Shown here: positions 37,166-46,981 of the stretch, in pieces | Layout of the letters: every line of letters starts with the position of its first letter | How positions within the stretch are numbered: position 1 is the first letter of the stretch | From: Cyanobacterium sp. Dongsha4 | GTDB taxonomy: Bacteria > Cyanobacteriota > Cyanobacteriia > Cyanobacteriales > Cyanobacteriaceae | Length of the DNA stretch: 64,000 nucleotides | Direction of reading: 5' to 3' | NCBI RefSeq assembly: GCF_036345015.1 | Contig: NZ_CP084098.1 | Span: 1,687,326 to 1,751,325 of the forward strand | The notes under the pieces: generated by a model | Databases searched by the model: none | What the model was told of the DNA's origin: nothing | Seen by the model: only the letters and a program-made list of their open reading frames with translations | Translations under genes and position numbers: made by a program

Positions 37166-37540
37166 CTATGCCATTGGAGCTACTGCCACGGTAATATGAC
37201 AGGTGCGCTTACGGATTTGATAAGCACGACCCTGCGCTCTAGGACGGTAGCGCTTTAAGGTAGGTCCACCGTCAGCAAAGGCTTGAGAAATGACTAAGTC
37301 ATTGGGATCTAAGCCTTGATTATTTTCTGCATTAGCTACAGCAGAGCGAAGGACTTTAACAATTGGCTCACAAGCACGATAGGGCATAAACTCGAGGAGG
37401 ATTAAGGCTTCTCGATAGCTACGCCCACGAATTTGGTTCAATACCCGTCTCACCTTGAAGGGTGACATTCTGATATAACGGGCGATCGCTTTTACTTCTT
37501 GGGAGGTATCTACCTCAATATTTGTCTTAGATTTAGCCAT
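37166..37540 (-). CDS. rplV: Ribosomal protein uL22
   Basis: A 124-residue protein ([39 protein letters not shown]) whose loop lines the nascent chain tunnel. Between rpsS and rpsC. Confidence 0.97.
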   Translation of the reverse strand: MAKSKTNIEVDTSQEVKAIARYIRMSPFKVRRVLNQIRGRSYREALILLEFMPYRACEPIVKVLRSAVANAENNQGLDPNDLVISQAFADGGPTLKRYRPRAQGRAYQIRKRTCHITVAVAPMA

Positions 37541-37624
37541 AGTTATTAATTGATGGTTGATAGTTAATAGATGACCTGATTATTATTGCAGTCAACTATG
37601 TCCCTAGTCAGTTAACCAAAACTC

Positions 37625-37903
37625 TTAACGTTTCGCTTTTTTGTCACTTTTAGCGTGACCACGAAATGTACGAGTAGGTGCAAATTCCCCTAACTTGTGT
37701 CCTACCATTTGATCAGTGATAAAGATAGGAACGTGTTGACGGCCATTATGAACAGCAATAGTGTGACCAATCATTTGGGGAATAATAGTAGAGGCTCTTG
37801 ACCAAGTTTTAACTACTTGCTTATCTCCTTTACTGTTCAATTTTTCAATTTTGGAGAGTAAGCTGTCGGCAACAAAAGGCCCTTTTTTCAGTGAACGACT
37901 CAT
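37625..37903 (-). CDS. rpsS: Ribosomal protein uS19
   Basis: A 92-residue head protein ([35 protein letters not shown]). 42 bases after rplB. Confidence 0.97.
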   Translation of the reverse strand: MSRSLKKGPFVADSLLSKIEKLNSKGDKQVVKTWSRASTIIPQMIGHTIAVHNGRQHVPIFITDQMVGHKLGEFAPTRTFRGHAKSDKKAKR

Positions 37904-37945
37904 GAATTTTTTTCCCTATTTTGCGGTTAAGCTCTCAGACTTAAT

Positions 37946-38788
37946 TTACTTGCCTTTACCAGCATTACGACGGCGAACAATGTATTTATTGCTGAGTTTT
38001 TTCTTCTTACGGGTTTTCTTACCTAATGCAGGTTGACCCCAAGGAGAAACAGGTCCAGAACGACCGATAGGCGCACGTCCTTCCCCACCACCATGAGGGT
38101 GATCGCAAGGGTTCATCGCACTTCCTCGGACATGAGGTCTGATACCTAAGTGACGACTCTTACCCGCTTTACCCAATTTGAGGTTTCTGGCTTCGATGTT
38201 ACCGACTCTACCAATGGTGGCATAGCATTCTTTACGCACCATACGCACTTCTTTAGAAGGAAGTCTGAGAGTAACATAGTCACCATCTTTTGCCATTAAT
38301 TGAGCAAAACCACCAGCCGCACGGACGATTTGACCACCTTTACCTCTGGTGAGTTCAATGTTGTGAACTTCTGTACCGAGGGGAATTTTTTCGAGGGGTA
38401 AAGCGTTTCCAACTTCATAGGGTGCAGTTTCACTGGCGATGATGGTTGCACCTACTTGGATTCCTGCGGGGGCGAGGATGTATCTTTTTTCACCGTCTTC
38501 ATACTGCACTAAGGCAATACGAGCGTTGCGGTTAGGATCGTATTCGATGGCTAAGACTTCAGCTTTGATGTCTCGCTTATCTCTTTTAAAGTCAATAATA
38601 CGATAGAGTTTTTTATGACCACCGCCACGATGACGAGAGGTAATTACTCCTCGGTTGTTACGACCTTTTTTACGATGAATATATTTAGTTAGTGATTTTT
38701 CCGGAGTACTTTTGGTAATTTCCGAAAAGTCGGAAGATACCGCTTGTCTTCGACCCGGTGTATATGGTCTATATGTACGAACACCCAT
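37946..38788 (-). CDS. rplB: Ribosomal protein uL2
   Basis: A 280-residue protein near the peptidyl transferase centre ([38 protein letters not shown] with the conserved histidine). Follows rplW by 65 bases. Confidence 0.97.
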   Translation of the reverse strand: MGVRTYRPYTPGRRQAVSSDFSEITKSTPEKSLTKYIHRKKGRNNRGVITSRHRGGGHKKLYRIIDFKRDKRDIKAEVLAIEYDPNRNARIALVQYEDGEKRYILAPAGIQVGATIIASETAPYEVGNALPLEKIPLGTEVHNIELTRGKGGQIVRAAGGFAQLMAKDGDYVTLRLPSKEVRMVRKECYATIGRVGNIEARNLKLGKAGKSRHLGIRPHVRGSAMNPCDHPHGGGEGRAPIGRSGPVSPWGQPALGKKTRKKKKLSNKYIVRRRNAGKGK

Positions 38789-38853
38789 AGTTCCATTAAT
38801 TAATTATATTGGCGATGAGCAAATCCCTTTTCTTGACTAATTCCAGAGGGGAA

Positions 38854-39192
38854 TTATAAATCAGGGAAGAATGTGCTTTGCAGAGAATCACCTTCTGCTA
38901 AAGTGACGATCGCTTTTTTGTATTGGGGTTTGTAGCCAACATTTTGACCAACACGACGTTGTTTACGGGGTTGATTCATGGTGTTAACTTTAACTACCTT
39001 TACATCAAATAAGCTCTCGATCGCAGCTCTGATTTCTGGTTTGGTTGATGTTTTAACTACTTCAAAAACATACTTATTATCTTCCATCATATAGGTGGCT
39101 TTTTCAGTCACAATAGGACGGATGACAATATCAGCAAGTTCAGCAGTAGTTTTTCTGACTTTGGTTGTTTTTCCGTATCTGCTATTCGCCAC
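38854..39192 (-). CDS. rplW: Ribosomal protein uL23
   Basis: A 112-residue protein ([22 protein letters not shown]) that docks trigger factor and SRP at the tunnel exit. Its start overlaps the end of rplD by 11 bases. The N-terminal 15 residues are a lineage extension. Confidence 0.96.
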   Translation of the reverse strand: MANSRYGKTTKVRKTTAELADIVIRPIVTEKATYMMEDNKYVFEVVKTSTKPEIRAAIESLFDVKVVKVNTMNQPRKQRRVGQNVGYKPQYKKAIVTLAEGDSLQSTFFPDL

Positions 39193-39817
39193 AGTAAACC
39201 TCCTGTATTTTGGTTATTGCCTCAGAGGTAGCTACAATTTTGTCAGCGTACAAAATATCATAAACATTTAAACAATCGTGTTTAATCATTTTGACGGTGG
39301 GCAAATTACGAGCTGATAAGTAGAGATTTTCAGGGATAGAATCATTAACAACGATCAAAACCTTTGCATCTTTTTCCACACCAAAACGGGTGAGGGCAGA
39401 TATTACTTCTTTGGTTTTCGGGGTTTCAATTTGATCGAAGTTTTCTACCACGATTAAATCTTCCACACGATCCATAAAAGCGGTTCTGATGGCTAATTTT
39501 CTTTCCTTACGGTTCATTTTCATGTCGAAATCTCTGGGTTTAGGTCCAAAGATGACACCACCACCACGCCAAAGGGGCGATCGGATCGAACCTGCTCTTG
39601 CTCTACCAGTTCCTTTTTGCCTCCAGGGTTTACGTCCACCCCCTCTAACTTCTGCTCTAGTTTTAGAGGAAACAGTACCCTGACGCTGATTATGTAGTTG
39701 ACGAACTAAGGCACGATGAACAATATGTTCAGCGGTTTCTGCTTTAGCGACTTTCATCTCTAAAGTAGTTTCGCCTACTTGCTCTCCTTGCCAATTTTTG
39801 ACTACACAATTAACCAT
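39182..39817 (-). CDS. rplD: Ribosomal protein uL4
   Basis: A 211-residue protein ([40 protein letters not shown]) with an arginine-rich tunnel loop. In E. coli this protein controls its own operon; whether that holds here is not known. 43 bases after rplC. Confidence 0.97.
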   Translation of the reverse strand: MVNCVVKNWQGEQVGETTLEMKVAKAETAEHIVHRALVRQLHNQRQGTVSSKTRAEVRGGGRKPWRQKGTGRARAGSIRSPLWRGGGVIFGPKPRDFDMKMNRKERKLAIRTAFMDRVEDLIVVENFDQIETPKTKEVISALTRFGVEKDAKVLIVVNDSIPENLYLSARNLPTVKMIKHDCLNVYDILYADKIVATSEAITKIQEVYCGE

Positions 39818-39860
39818 AATATTTTAATTAAGTGTTATATTCTAAGCCGATTTAGTTAGT

Positions 39861-40544
39861 TTACTGTTGACCTACAATGGTTGCAGGGGTGATACTAACT
39901 AAGTTTCCGGGTTTACCGGGGATTGATCCTTTAACTAAGATTAAATTGCGTTCAGAATCAATTTTGACTACAGTTAATTTACGGACTTTAATTTGAGTAT
40001 TACCATAACGTCCTGCCATTCTCTTACCGGGGTAAGTACGTCCGGGAGTTGTACCTGCACCAGTCGAACCGGGTAAGCGATGGTTTTTAGAACCGTGAGT
40101 CATATTACCTCTTTTGAAGTTATGACGCTTTTGATAACCAGCAAAACCTCTACCGATGGTTTTACCACCAACATCCACTATCTGCCCTTCAGAGAAGAAA
40201 TCAGCACCGATGGTTTGTCCTAGTTCATAACCAGAAACATCATCGAGACGATATTCTTTCAAATGGCGTAATGCAGGAAGTCCTTTAGTAGCCAAATGAC
40301 CTGCTTCAGGAGCGGTGAGATATTTATTGATTTCTCTAGGTTCTTTTGTGTTTAAGGTACGTTTACGATCTGGTAACTCGTCGTATCCTATCTGTAAAGC
40401 GGTATAACCGTCTTTTTCTTGTGTTTTAATTTGAGTAACTCGACATGGACCAGCTTGAATAACAGTTACAGGGATTGCGTTTCCTGTTTCTGTGTCAAAA
40501 ATGGTAGTCATACCGAGCTTTGTACCGAGTACGCCTAAGCTCAC
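39861..40544 (-). CDS. rplC: Ribosomal protein uL3
   Basis: A 227-residue protein, first gene of the supercluster visible here ([36 protein letters not shown] with the modifiable glutamine). rpsJ, which precedes rplC in many bacteria, is not upstream. The promoter should lie in 40545-40960. Confidence 0.97.
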   Translation of the reverse strand: MSLGVLGTKLGMTTIFDTETGNAIPVTVIQAGPCRVTQIKTQEKDGYTALQIGYDELPDRKRTLNTKEPREINKYLTAPEAGHLATKGLPALRHLKEYRLDDVSGYELGQTIGADFFSEGQIVDVGGKTIGRGFAGYQKRHNFKRGNMTHGSKNHRLPGSTGAGTTPGRTYPGKRMAGRYGNTQIKVRKLTVVKIDSERNLILVKGSIPGKPGNLVSITPATIVGQQ

Positions 40545-40970
40545 GGGATTTATCCCTCTATATTTCTAAACTACAGGATAGATCTTGTATCAATTTAAGA
40601 GCAGTATTTTCTTCTCTGACATATAATTACTCTGGTTAAGTCAAGGATTAATTAACCGAGTTGTCATGACAGAGGCATTTTTGTTACTGTCTTTGTTGAT
40701 TACTGATTTGTTAACAGACTGTTGTAATCAATTACTAATCTAGTTTTTAGATTAGACATAGCCTTGTTTCTCAACAGACTTAAGATAGAGACTTCATTAA
40801 AAGTCTTTTTTACCTCAGTATCTTTGAGAGGCTAATTTATGTACTTTTAGTCACAAATAATCATTATAGGTCATCAGTGACGAATAACGCAAGAGTTAAT
40901 TTTTAAAAGTTTGTCAATCGTACTCTAATATTGAAGTTAATATAAGGTTATTTAATGTTTAGTGTCAAAA
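40545..40970. promoter_or_regulatory. Divergent promoter region of the ribosomal supercluster and SRAP gene
   Basis: No gene is seen. At 40739-40757 an AATCTAG...AGATTA-type dyad lies in the likely leader of rplC. I cannot place the promoter itself with confidence. Confidence 0.5.
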
Positions 40971-41696
40971 ATGTGCGGTCGATTTGTTCTTTCCGTTTCT
41001 TCTGTTTCCATTAAACAAACTTTTTCTTTGAAGAGTTGCCCTATTTTCTCTCCCAGTTACAATGTAGCACCTACTCAAAAAATACTGGCGATTTTAGAAG
41101 AAGAAGAATCTTCATTAAATCCACTTTCTGAAAATAAAAAATGGAAGCCTCATTTTCTTCATTGGGGATTAATTCCTTCTTGGGCAAAAAATAGTAAAAA
41201 TTCATCAAATTTGATTAATGCTAGGTTGGAAACTCTGGGGGTAAAACCGTCTTTTAAACAGGCTTTTTCTCGGCGAAGATGTTTGATTCCTGCGAATGGT
41301 TTTTACGAGTGGAATAGAGAAGTTTATGGTAAAAATCCTCTATTATTTTATAAGCATAATAGGGAGGTATTTGCTTTTGCTGGATTATGGGAAAAGTGGC
41401 AATCTCCTACAGGAGAAATCATTGAAAGTGCGACGATTATTAATACTCAAGCAAGAGGAATTATGGCAGAAATTCACCCTCGAATGCCTATTATTTTGAA
41501 GAAATGTGCTTATCAAATTTGGTTAAACAACAGTATTCAAGATCCAACATTATTATCAGATATTTTGCAGTCTAATTTGGAAGATAATTTACATTTTCAT
41601 ATTGTTAGTGAAGCGGTTAATTCTGTTAAAAATAATTATCCTGAGTTACTCAAACCAGAAAAAGTTAGTAAATGTAAGCAACTAAGTTTATTTTAG
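40971..41696 (+). CDS. yedK: SRAP-domain (HMCES/YedK) abasic-site crosslinking protein
   Basis: 241 residues from ATG 40971, which places the catalytic cysteine at position 2 (MCGRF). An upstream in-frame GTG (40962) would bury it and is rejected. Other active-site blocks are YNVAPTQ, NARLETL, CLIPANGFYEW and the histidine in HPRMPIIL. The protein traps abasic sites in single-stranded DNA as a thiazolidine crosslink and so limits strand breaks. Single gene, convergent with the antiporter. Confidence 0.95.
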   Translation: MCGRFVLSVSSVSIKQTFSLKSCPIFSPSYNVAPTQKILAILEEEESSLNPLSENKKWKPHFLHWGLIPSWAKNSKNSSNLINARLETLGVKPSFKQAFSRRRCLIPANGFYEWNREVYGKNPLLFYKHNREVFAFAGLWEKWQSPTGEIIESATIINTQARGIMAEIHPRMPIILKKCAYQIWLNNSIQDPTLLSDILQSNLEDNLHFHIVSEAVNSVKNNYPELLKPEKVSKCKQLSLF

Positions 41697-41741
41697 TAAA
41701 AATTTTAAGGGGTGAATATTATTCAACCCCTACTCATGTAA

Positions 41742-43124
41742 TTATTTAGTTGAAGTTAATTCCTTAAGAGAGTTATCAGTTGTTGAAACTTCTGTTTCAG
41801 GTTTCTTCAGAACTAATTTTAACAAAGGTGGTGCTAAGAAGGTGGTTAGAATGACCATAATAATAATAGCCGCTTCTAAAGGTTTGCTTAATACGCCACT
41901 GGTTGAACCAATACCTGCAAACACTAACCCTACTTCTCCTCTAGGTATCATACCAATACCGATGGCTAAACGATTAATATTGGGTTGTCCAAATACTGCC
42001 CATCCTGTGATAACTTTACCAATAATTGCTACCACAATTAAGAAAGATGCGATCGCAAGTCCTGCTCTGTTTTCGGGAATAAGAGGATTAAGTACACTTA
42101 AATCAACCCTAGCACCAACGGTAACGAAGAAAACAGGTACAATTACATCGGCAATGGGAATAACTTGTTTATCTAACTCCTTACGTTTATCGGTTTCATC
42201 TAATACTAATCCTGCGGCAAACGCCCCTAAAATCGCTTCCAAGTGAATGACGTTGGCTAAAAATGCCATTAATAAAGCAAAGGTGAAAGCAGGAATTACT
42301 AGATTACCTCTAGTTTTGAGCTTATCTGCGATCGCCATGAAGGATTGATTAAAGAATTTACCGAGTAAAATCGAACCAATAAGGAAAGCCGAGGCACTAA
42401 CAATTAAGAGGATAACTTGAGTGAGATTAACTTCACCAGTTTTTGCTAAACTAGCCACTACCGCTAAAACAATGATACCTAAAACGTCATCAATTACCGC
42501 CGCACCGACAATAATTTGTCCTTCTTTTGCTTTTAAATAGCCTAACTCTGACAATACCTTAGAAGTAATACCAATACTGGTGGCCGTTAAAGCCGCCCCA
42601 GCAAAAATAGCGGGAATAGTGGGAAAATGGAAAAAGTAAATTAAGCCTACTGTACCTAAAGCAAAAGGTGCAACCACACCCACTACAGCTACGATCGCAG
42701 CTTGAGAACCAACGGACTTTAGCTCTCTTAGATCAGATTCTAAACCAATTTCAAACAGTAGAACCACCACTCCTAGCTCTGCTAAAACCGAAATAACTTC
42801 ACTCTGAGAAGCAAATATCTCTGAGAGAAATTCTGGATTCATAGGAGTGAAAAACTGCAAGAAATTCATGATTTGCGAACTACTCGCTTCACTGGTTTCG
42901 GGAAAAACCACTAGATTGAGAGCCGAAACCCCAACTATTACACCGCCCACTAATTCGCCTAAAACAGGGGGAAGATTAACTAAACGGGACAACTCACCGC
43001 CTAATTTACTGGTGATATAAATAATAGCAAGAGTGAGCAAAACCCCTGTCAAAACCAAAGGAGCTTTATCAGCTTCCGTTGCCGTTGCAAAAAATAAATT
43101 TGGTACAGAAAAATTAATCATCAT
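41742..43124 (-). CDS. Na+/H+ antiporter, NapA/CPA2 type
   Basis: A 460-residue membrane protein with 12 or so spans. The paired aspartates of electrogenic CPA2 exchangers are Asp212-Asp213 in GAAVIDDVLGIIVL. MIPRGEVGLVFAGIG in the last third is typical too. No RCK/TrkA_N domain is attached. It lies next to bicA on the same strand, 401 bases downstream. It would restore the Na+ gradient that drives bicarbonate-sodium symport. Confidence 0.92.
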   Translation of the reverse strand: MMINFSVPNLFFATATEADKAPLVLTGVLLTLAIIYITSKLGGELSRLVNLPPVLGELVGGVIVGVSALNLVVFPETSEASSSQIMNFLQFFTPMNPEFLSEIFASQSEVISVLAELGVVVLLFEIGLESDLRELKSVGSQAAIVAVVGVVAPFALGTVGLIYFFHFPTIPAIFAGAALTATSIGITSKVLSELGYLKAKEGQIIVGAAVIDDVLGIIVLAVVASLAKTGEVNLTQVILLIVSASAFLIGSILLGKFFNQSFMAIADKLKTRGNLVIPAFTFALLMAFLANVIHLEAILGAFAAGLVLDETDKRKELDKQVIPIADVIVPVFFVTVGARVDLSVLNPLIPENRAGLAIASFLIVVAIIGKVITGWAVFGQPNINRLAIGIGMIPRGEVGLVFAGIGSTSGVLSKPLEAAIIIMVILTTFLAPPLLKLVLKKPETEVSTTDNSLKELTSTK

Positions 43125-43525
43125 GATTATTGATTGAAAAAAAATTGTTAATGTTGATAAATTGGGTACACGAAACTATCTGAGTTCGGAGTTCAGAGTT
43201 CGGAGTTCGGAGTTAAACTAAAAAGACATTGATCTAAATAAATAAAAATGTTTCAATCAATTATTTATTGTCACTTTTCCCTCTTTCCTCTTATGTACCT
43301 TAATCAGAGTAGAAAGTAAAACTGAGCCTTACCTGCGACTAAGTGCTTTGAGAAAAACAGATTAGCCCAATCAAGAACAGCAATTTATAATTTAATTGTC
43401 AACTTTTAATTAGCAATACATCTTTTAGAGTAGGTATTGTCAACCAAAAAGACGGAAATAACCATAAAAAATCCTAATTCCTCCCTAAATCCCTAGAATT
43501 CCTAACACTCTAAAACTTTAATAGT
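43125..43525. other. Spacer between bicA and the antiporter gene
   Basis: This 401-base region has no gene. It includes a five-unit GAGTTCG array at 43182-43216. An antiporter promoter is likely here, but none stands out. Confidence 0.5.
43182..43216. repeat. Heptamer repeat, GAGTTCG family (5 units)
   Basis: Units GAGTTCG, GAGTTCA, GAGTTCG, GAGTTCG, GAGTTAA. The closing GAGTTAA is the same as in the copies at 1183 and 47802. Confidence 0.88.
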
Positions 43526-45211
43526 CTAAATTTTGGAAAGAGAAGGATCAACATCAATATCATTGCTTTGTTTTTCCCTCACCACATTTAAACCTTCCTG
43601 TAATGCAGTGAGGCGATCGCTCATCCAGTTATATTCAGGAATTAAACCAGCAATACCAAGTTTTTCCAAACGACTTCTGACTTTTCCAGTTGCCCCTACG
43701 ATAAACACTTCATGCCCATTATCCACCGCTTCTTGAATGGCATTTTCTAAAGCAAGGGAAGAAGTAACACCGAGTAAAGGCACTTGACTTAAATCAACAA
43801 TTAAAACATCATAGTTAGAGATAGCGTTATGTTCACGGGAAATCGCTTTCGCTACACCGAAAATCATAGGACCATCTAAATGGAATAGTAATACACGTCC
43901 TCCAGCTAAATCCAACACCTGTTTTTCTTCTGGATTTAAAGTGATTTCATCATCGGCGGTACTAACCATTTTCACTGATTTAGAACGTAATTCCGATAAT
44001 TTTTCAATGGTCATAATGTTAGCAATAAACACACCAACACCGACAGCCACCATCAAATCAACGAATACCGTTAGAGCGATAACAGTGTAAACAATTGCTG
44101 TTGCTTTCCAAGAAATTTTATGAACCCTTCTTAAGAAGCCCCAGTCCATAATATTGATACCAACTTTTAAGGCAATTCCTGCTAATACTGCCAAAGGAAT
44201 ACTAGAAGTTAAAGGAGCAGCCCAAACAACGATAATGAATAAAACAAAAGCACGAGTTAAACCAGATAAGGCAGTGCGTCCACCGGTTTGAATATTTACA
44301 ACTGTACCCATTGTTGCTCCTGCACCAGCAATACCACCAAATAAACCAGAGAATAAGTTACCTAAACCCTGTCCGATTAACTCTTTGTTAGAATTATGTT
44401 CGGTACGAGTTAAGCTATCTGCCACAACAGAAGTTAACAACGCATCGATACAACCTAACATACCTAAAACCATGGCATCAAATACCATTTTCTGGAATTG
44501 AGAAGCATCGATAGTAGGTATTTGTAAAGCAGGTAAACCAGTGGGAATTTCGCCAATACGACGAATATCTGCATCTCCAAAGAAAATGATGGAAACCACC
44601 GTACCAACAATTAAAGCTAATAATTGGGGAGGTACAACTCTTCTATAACGGGATGGAACAACGTAAAGAATTACGACAGTCAACACCGCTAAAATGGTTT
44701 CTAACGGGTTGGTATTGGAAATTAAATTAGGAAGGTTTTGGATAGTACCAATAACGCCACCTTTGGGGTTAGCTTGGCCTAAAAACGGTGCAGTTTGTAA
44801 GATAATTAATATTATCCCAATCCCTGACATGAAACCAGAAATCACCGTATAGGGCATCATGGTGACATATTTACCCAACTTTAAAAACCCAAACAGAATT
44901 TGAAAACATCCTGCCATCATCACTACTGTAAATGCGATCGCCATTCCATTTTCTTGGGCGGCAAAATTAGCAATTACAGCAGTCATCACCACAGTCATTG
45001 GCCCTGTAGGCTCAGAGATTAAAGTAGGAGTGCCACCAAATAAAGCGGCAAAGAATCCCACTAATACAGCACCCCACAAACCAGCCGAAGCTCCTGCACC
45101 AGAAGCAATACCAAAAGCTAAAGCCATAGGTAATGCTATAACCGCCGCCGTTAGTCCACCAAATATATCACCTTGTAAATTTCGAAAATGTATTTTATTC
45201 GTTATTTGCAT
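43526..45211 (-). CDS. bicA: Bicarbonate transporter BicA (SulP family)
   Basis: A 561-residue low-affinity, high-flux Na+-dependent bicarbonate importer of the plasma membrane, part of the CO2-concentrating mechanism. The start (MQITNKIHFRNLQGDIFGGL) and the LISEPTGPMTVVMTAVIA, MMPYTVISGFMSGIGIIL and EHNSNKELIGQGLGNLFSG blocks match characterised BicA closely. A C-terminal STAS domain (about 420-545) follows the 14-span core. Upstream spacer of 380 bases to tRNA-Asn. Confidence 0.95.
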   Translation of the reverse strand: MQITNKIHFRNLQGDIFGGLTAAVIALPMALAFGIASGAGASAGLWGAVLVGFFAALFGGTPTLISEPTGPMTVVMTAVIANFAAQENGMAIAFTVVMMAGCFQILFGFLKLGKYVTMMPYTVISGFMSGIGIILIILQTAPFLGQANPKGGVIGTIQNLPNLISNTNPLETILAVLTVVILYVVPSRYRRVVPPQLLALIVGTVVSIIFFGDADIRRIGEIPTGLPALQIPTIDASQFQKMVFDAMVLGMLGCIDALLTSVVADSLTRTEHNSNKELIGQGLGNLFSGLFGGIAGAGATMGTVVNIQTGGRTALSGLTRAFVLFIIVVWAAPLTSSIPLAVLAGIALKVGINIMDWGFLRRVHKISWKATAIVYTVIALTVFVDLMVAVGVGVFIANIMTIEKLSELRSKSVKMVSTADDEITLNPEEKQVLDLAGGRVLLFHLDGPMIFGVAKAISREHNAISNYDVLIVDLSQVPLLGVTSSLALENAIQEAVDNGHEVFIVGATGKVRSRLEKLGIAGLIPEYNWMSDRLTALQEGLNVVREKQSNDIDVDPSLSKI

Positions 45212-45498
45212 TAAGTTTTCCTCTTTATTATTAATCTATTTTTTATAGACTTGTATCAATGCAATTATAGTTAAAATAGAAAAAAATCAATACGAGTATC
45301 TTAAAACAAAAGAAAGGAAATGGAAAGTAAGATTAAATTATTTTTTATTATTTATTAGATAAGTTTTAGTTATTAAAATGATTTAACGATTTTTGGAGAA
45401 GTCAGGTAAAAGCAATTAACAGAAATCTACTCGAATTAGATATTCTTATGCTGAACTGAAGTTAAATAAGGTTTATTGAATAAATTAAAAAATGCAGA

Positions 45499-45523
45499 TA
45501 AAAAAAGAGGCTATGAAGCCCCT
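45499..45523 (-). terminator. Terminator after tRNA-Asn
   Basis: On the minus strand GGGGCT and AGCCTC form a hairpin around TCAT, followed by seven T. It lies about 70 bases after the tRNA. Confidence 0.7.
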
Positions 45524-45558
45524 TGTATAAGTACATTTACTTGTATAACTACATTTAA
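45523..45558. repeat. Tandem 18-bp duplication
   Basis: Two adjacent 18-base copies (45523-45540 and 45541-45558) agree at 16 positions. They lie between the tRNA-Asn gene and its terminator. Confidence 0.8.
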
Positions 45559-45591
45559 TTTGTTAACTGATGTACATATCTAGTTGTTATA

Positions 45592-45663
45592 CTCCCCGAG
45601 TAGGATTCGAACCTACGACCAATCGGTTAACAGCCGACCGCTCTACCACTGAGCTATCGAGGA
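45592..45663 (-). tRNA. trnN: tRNA-Asn (anticodon GTT)
   Basis: A 72-nt cloverleaf: acceptor TCCTCGA/TCGGGGA, D arm with GCTCAGTGGTAGAGC, anticodon arm GTCGGCTGTTAACCGAT, and T arm GTAGGTTCGAATCCTAC. Discriminator G; CCA is not encoded. It is a normal tRNA, unlike the element at 15855. Confidence 0.97.
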
Positions 45664-45892
45664 TTGCTTTGCTTAACACATTTACTTATTATAGCTAGAT
45701 AAATAAAAAAAAGCAAGAGAGAAAAGAAATTTTTTTATAGTTTCTTGTTTGTTTCGATTTGAGAAAAACCATAAGGATGAGACAGGAAAAGGGATATAGA
45801 GAATTAGGGAATAATGAGTAATAAATGGAAGTCAGAAGTTAAGGTATTAGGGTGTTAGAGAGTAGTAATGAGTAGAGAGAAAGGAGATGAGG

Positions 45893-46717
45893 CTATTTAA
45901 GAGGTACAAACATTTTAGTGTCTTCTATATATTGCCAAGGAATGCCGTCTGGATCACGGCTTTGACTCCATAAACCAAAATCTCGATCGCTCTTTCGTTT
46001 TCCCACTGTACTCGGATGTACTTCTAAACGTTTGGCTAAGTCACTTTGATTAAGACTCATGCCATTTTCTTCTTGACTGTCAAGGGTATCAGATTTGTCT
46101 TCTTCTTGAGTTGAAGTTTCAACTTCTGGGGAAGTGTTAGAAACGGAATCATCATTAACAGGGGGAGGAGAAGAAGGAGGATTTTCTGGAGGCGTGATGG
46201 TAACAGATTCTAATTTTACTTCTGGAGTTGGAGAAGATGCTGGAGAAATACTAGAATAAGATGAAGAGCTTTGCTGTGATGAAGATGCTATGTTTATATC
46301 CTCATCAGTATCACTGTCGTCAGGTTCACTATCATCAAGAATACTGCCTAAAGTACTTGCAGTTAAGAAGTAATAAACAATTCCTTTATCTTCGTATTGT
46401 CTTTTGACTGCACCATACTCTTCTGCTTTTTGATCTAAATACCAACGGGCAGTTTTCGATTTTAATTCAGTTTTGTTGGTAAGATCGAGTACGGTTACAC
46501 AACCTTGATGCGCTTGTATTAAATTATTGAAGTAAGGGTCTATTTCTTCTGATAATTGTTGCAATCGAAATCTTTCCCAAAGTTTCAAGCCAAGGGCAAA
46601 TATAAATATTGCCACTAATAATGGCCATGCAACAAATACAATAATAATGATGAACGCTAAAGGCAGTAACACTAATGGAATACTGTTAGCACCACTATCT
46701 ATTACTTTTCCATTCAT
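45893..46717 (-). CDS. Membrane-anchored protein with C-terminal HTH-like segment
   Basis: A 274-residue protein without a known name. A long hydrophobic N-terminus (about 13-45) suggests one or two membrane spans. A folded part follows (50-120, with LKSKTARWYLDQKAEEYG). The middle is a disordered Ser/Pro/Asp/Glu linker (about 125-215), and the end has MSLNQSDLAKRLEVHPSTVG, which looks like a helix-turn-helix, then DPDGIPWQY. It may be a membrane-tethered DNA- or protein-binding regulator; this is inference. Confidence 0.65.
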   Translation of the reverse strand: MNGKVIDSGANSIPLVLLPLAFIIIIVFVAWPLLVAIFIFALGLKLWERFRLQQLSEEIDPYFNNLIQAHQGCVTVLDLTNKTELKSKTARWYLDQKAEEYGAVKRQYEDKGIVYYFLTASTLGSILDDSEPDDSDTDEDINIASSSQQSSSSYSSISPASSPTPEVKLESVTITPPENPPSSPPPVNDDSVSNTSPEVETSTQEEDKSDTLDSQEENGMSLNQSDLAKRLEVHPSTVGKRKSDRDFGLWSQSRDPDGIPWQYIEDTKMFVPLK

Positions 46718-46942
46718 AGTGTTAAGTGGTTAGGTGAATAACAGACCAACAGTTATTTTTAACTAGGTCTAAATACTTGAACAATTATAAGTTAAAACTT
46801 TTGAAAATTCAAAATAAACTCGGATTTTGTGCCTTAATTAACAGGAAAAAAAGAGAGAAGTTGAGAAGAGGAATGAACAATCTACGATGTAGAATAAATA
46901 ATCGGTAATAAATAAGAGATTAAAAGCTAGGTGTTAACATCT

Positions 46943-46977
46943 AATTTTCAATTCTTAATTTTTAATTTTTAATTCTT
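46943..46977. repeat. Heptamer repeat, AATTTTT family (5 units)
   Basis: Units AATTTTC, AATTCTT, AATTTTT, AATTTTT, AATTCTT end five bases before the start codon of the GatD-like gene. They replace a normal ribosome-binding site. Confidence 0.8.
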
Positions 46978-46981
46978 TCCT

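Larger units (their letters stand above)
45212..45591. other. bicA upstream region with 18-bp duplication
   Basis: The bicA promoter should be here; no operator is clear. It includes the tRNA-Asn terminator (45499-45523) and a tandem duplication at 45523-45558, in which TTGTATAAGTACATTTAC is followed by a copy with two differences. Confidence 0.55.

Noticed and set aside
41709-41730. GGGGTGAAT/ATTCAACCCC hairpin between SRAP and antiporter genes as a rho-independent terminator
   Set aside because: A stem with a bulge exists, but there is no T-run on either strand; left out of the feature list.
41842-42246. 134-residue open frame antisense to the Na+/H+ antiporter
   Set aside because: Its composition mirrors the membrane protein on the other strand, and it has no ribosome-binding site or known domain.
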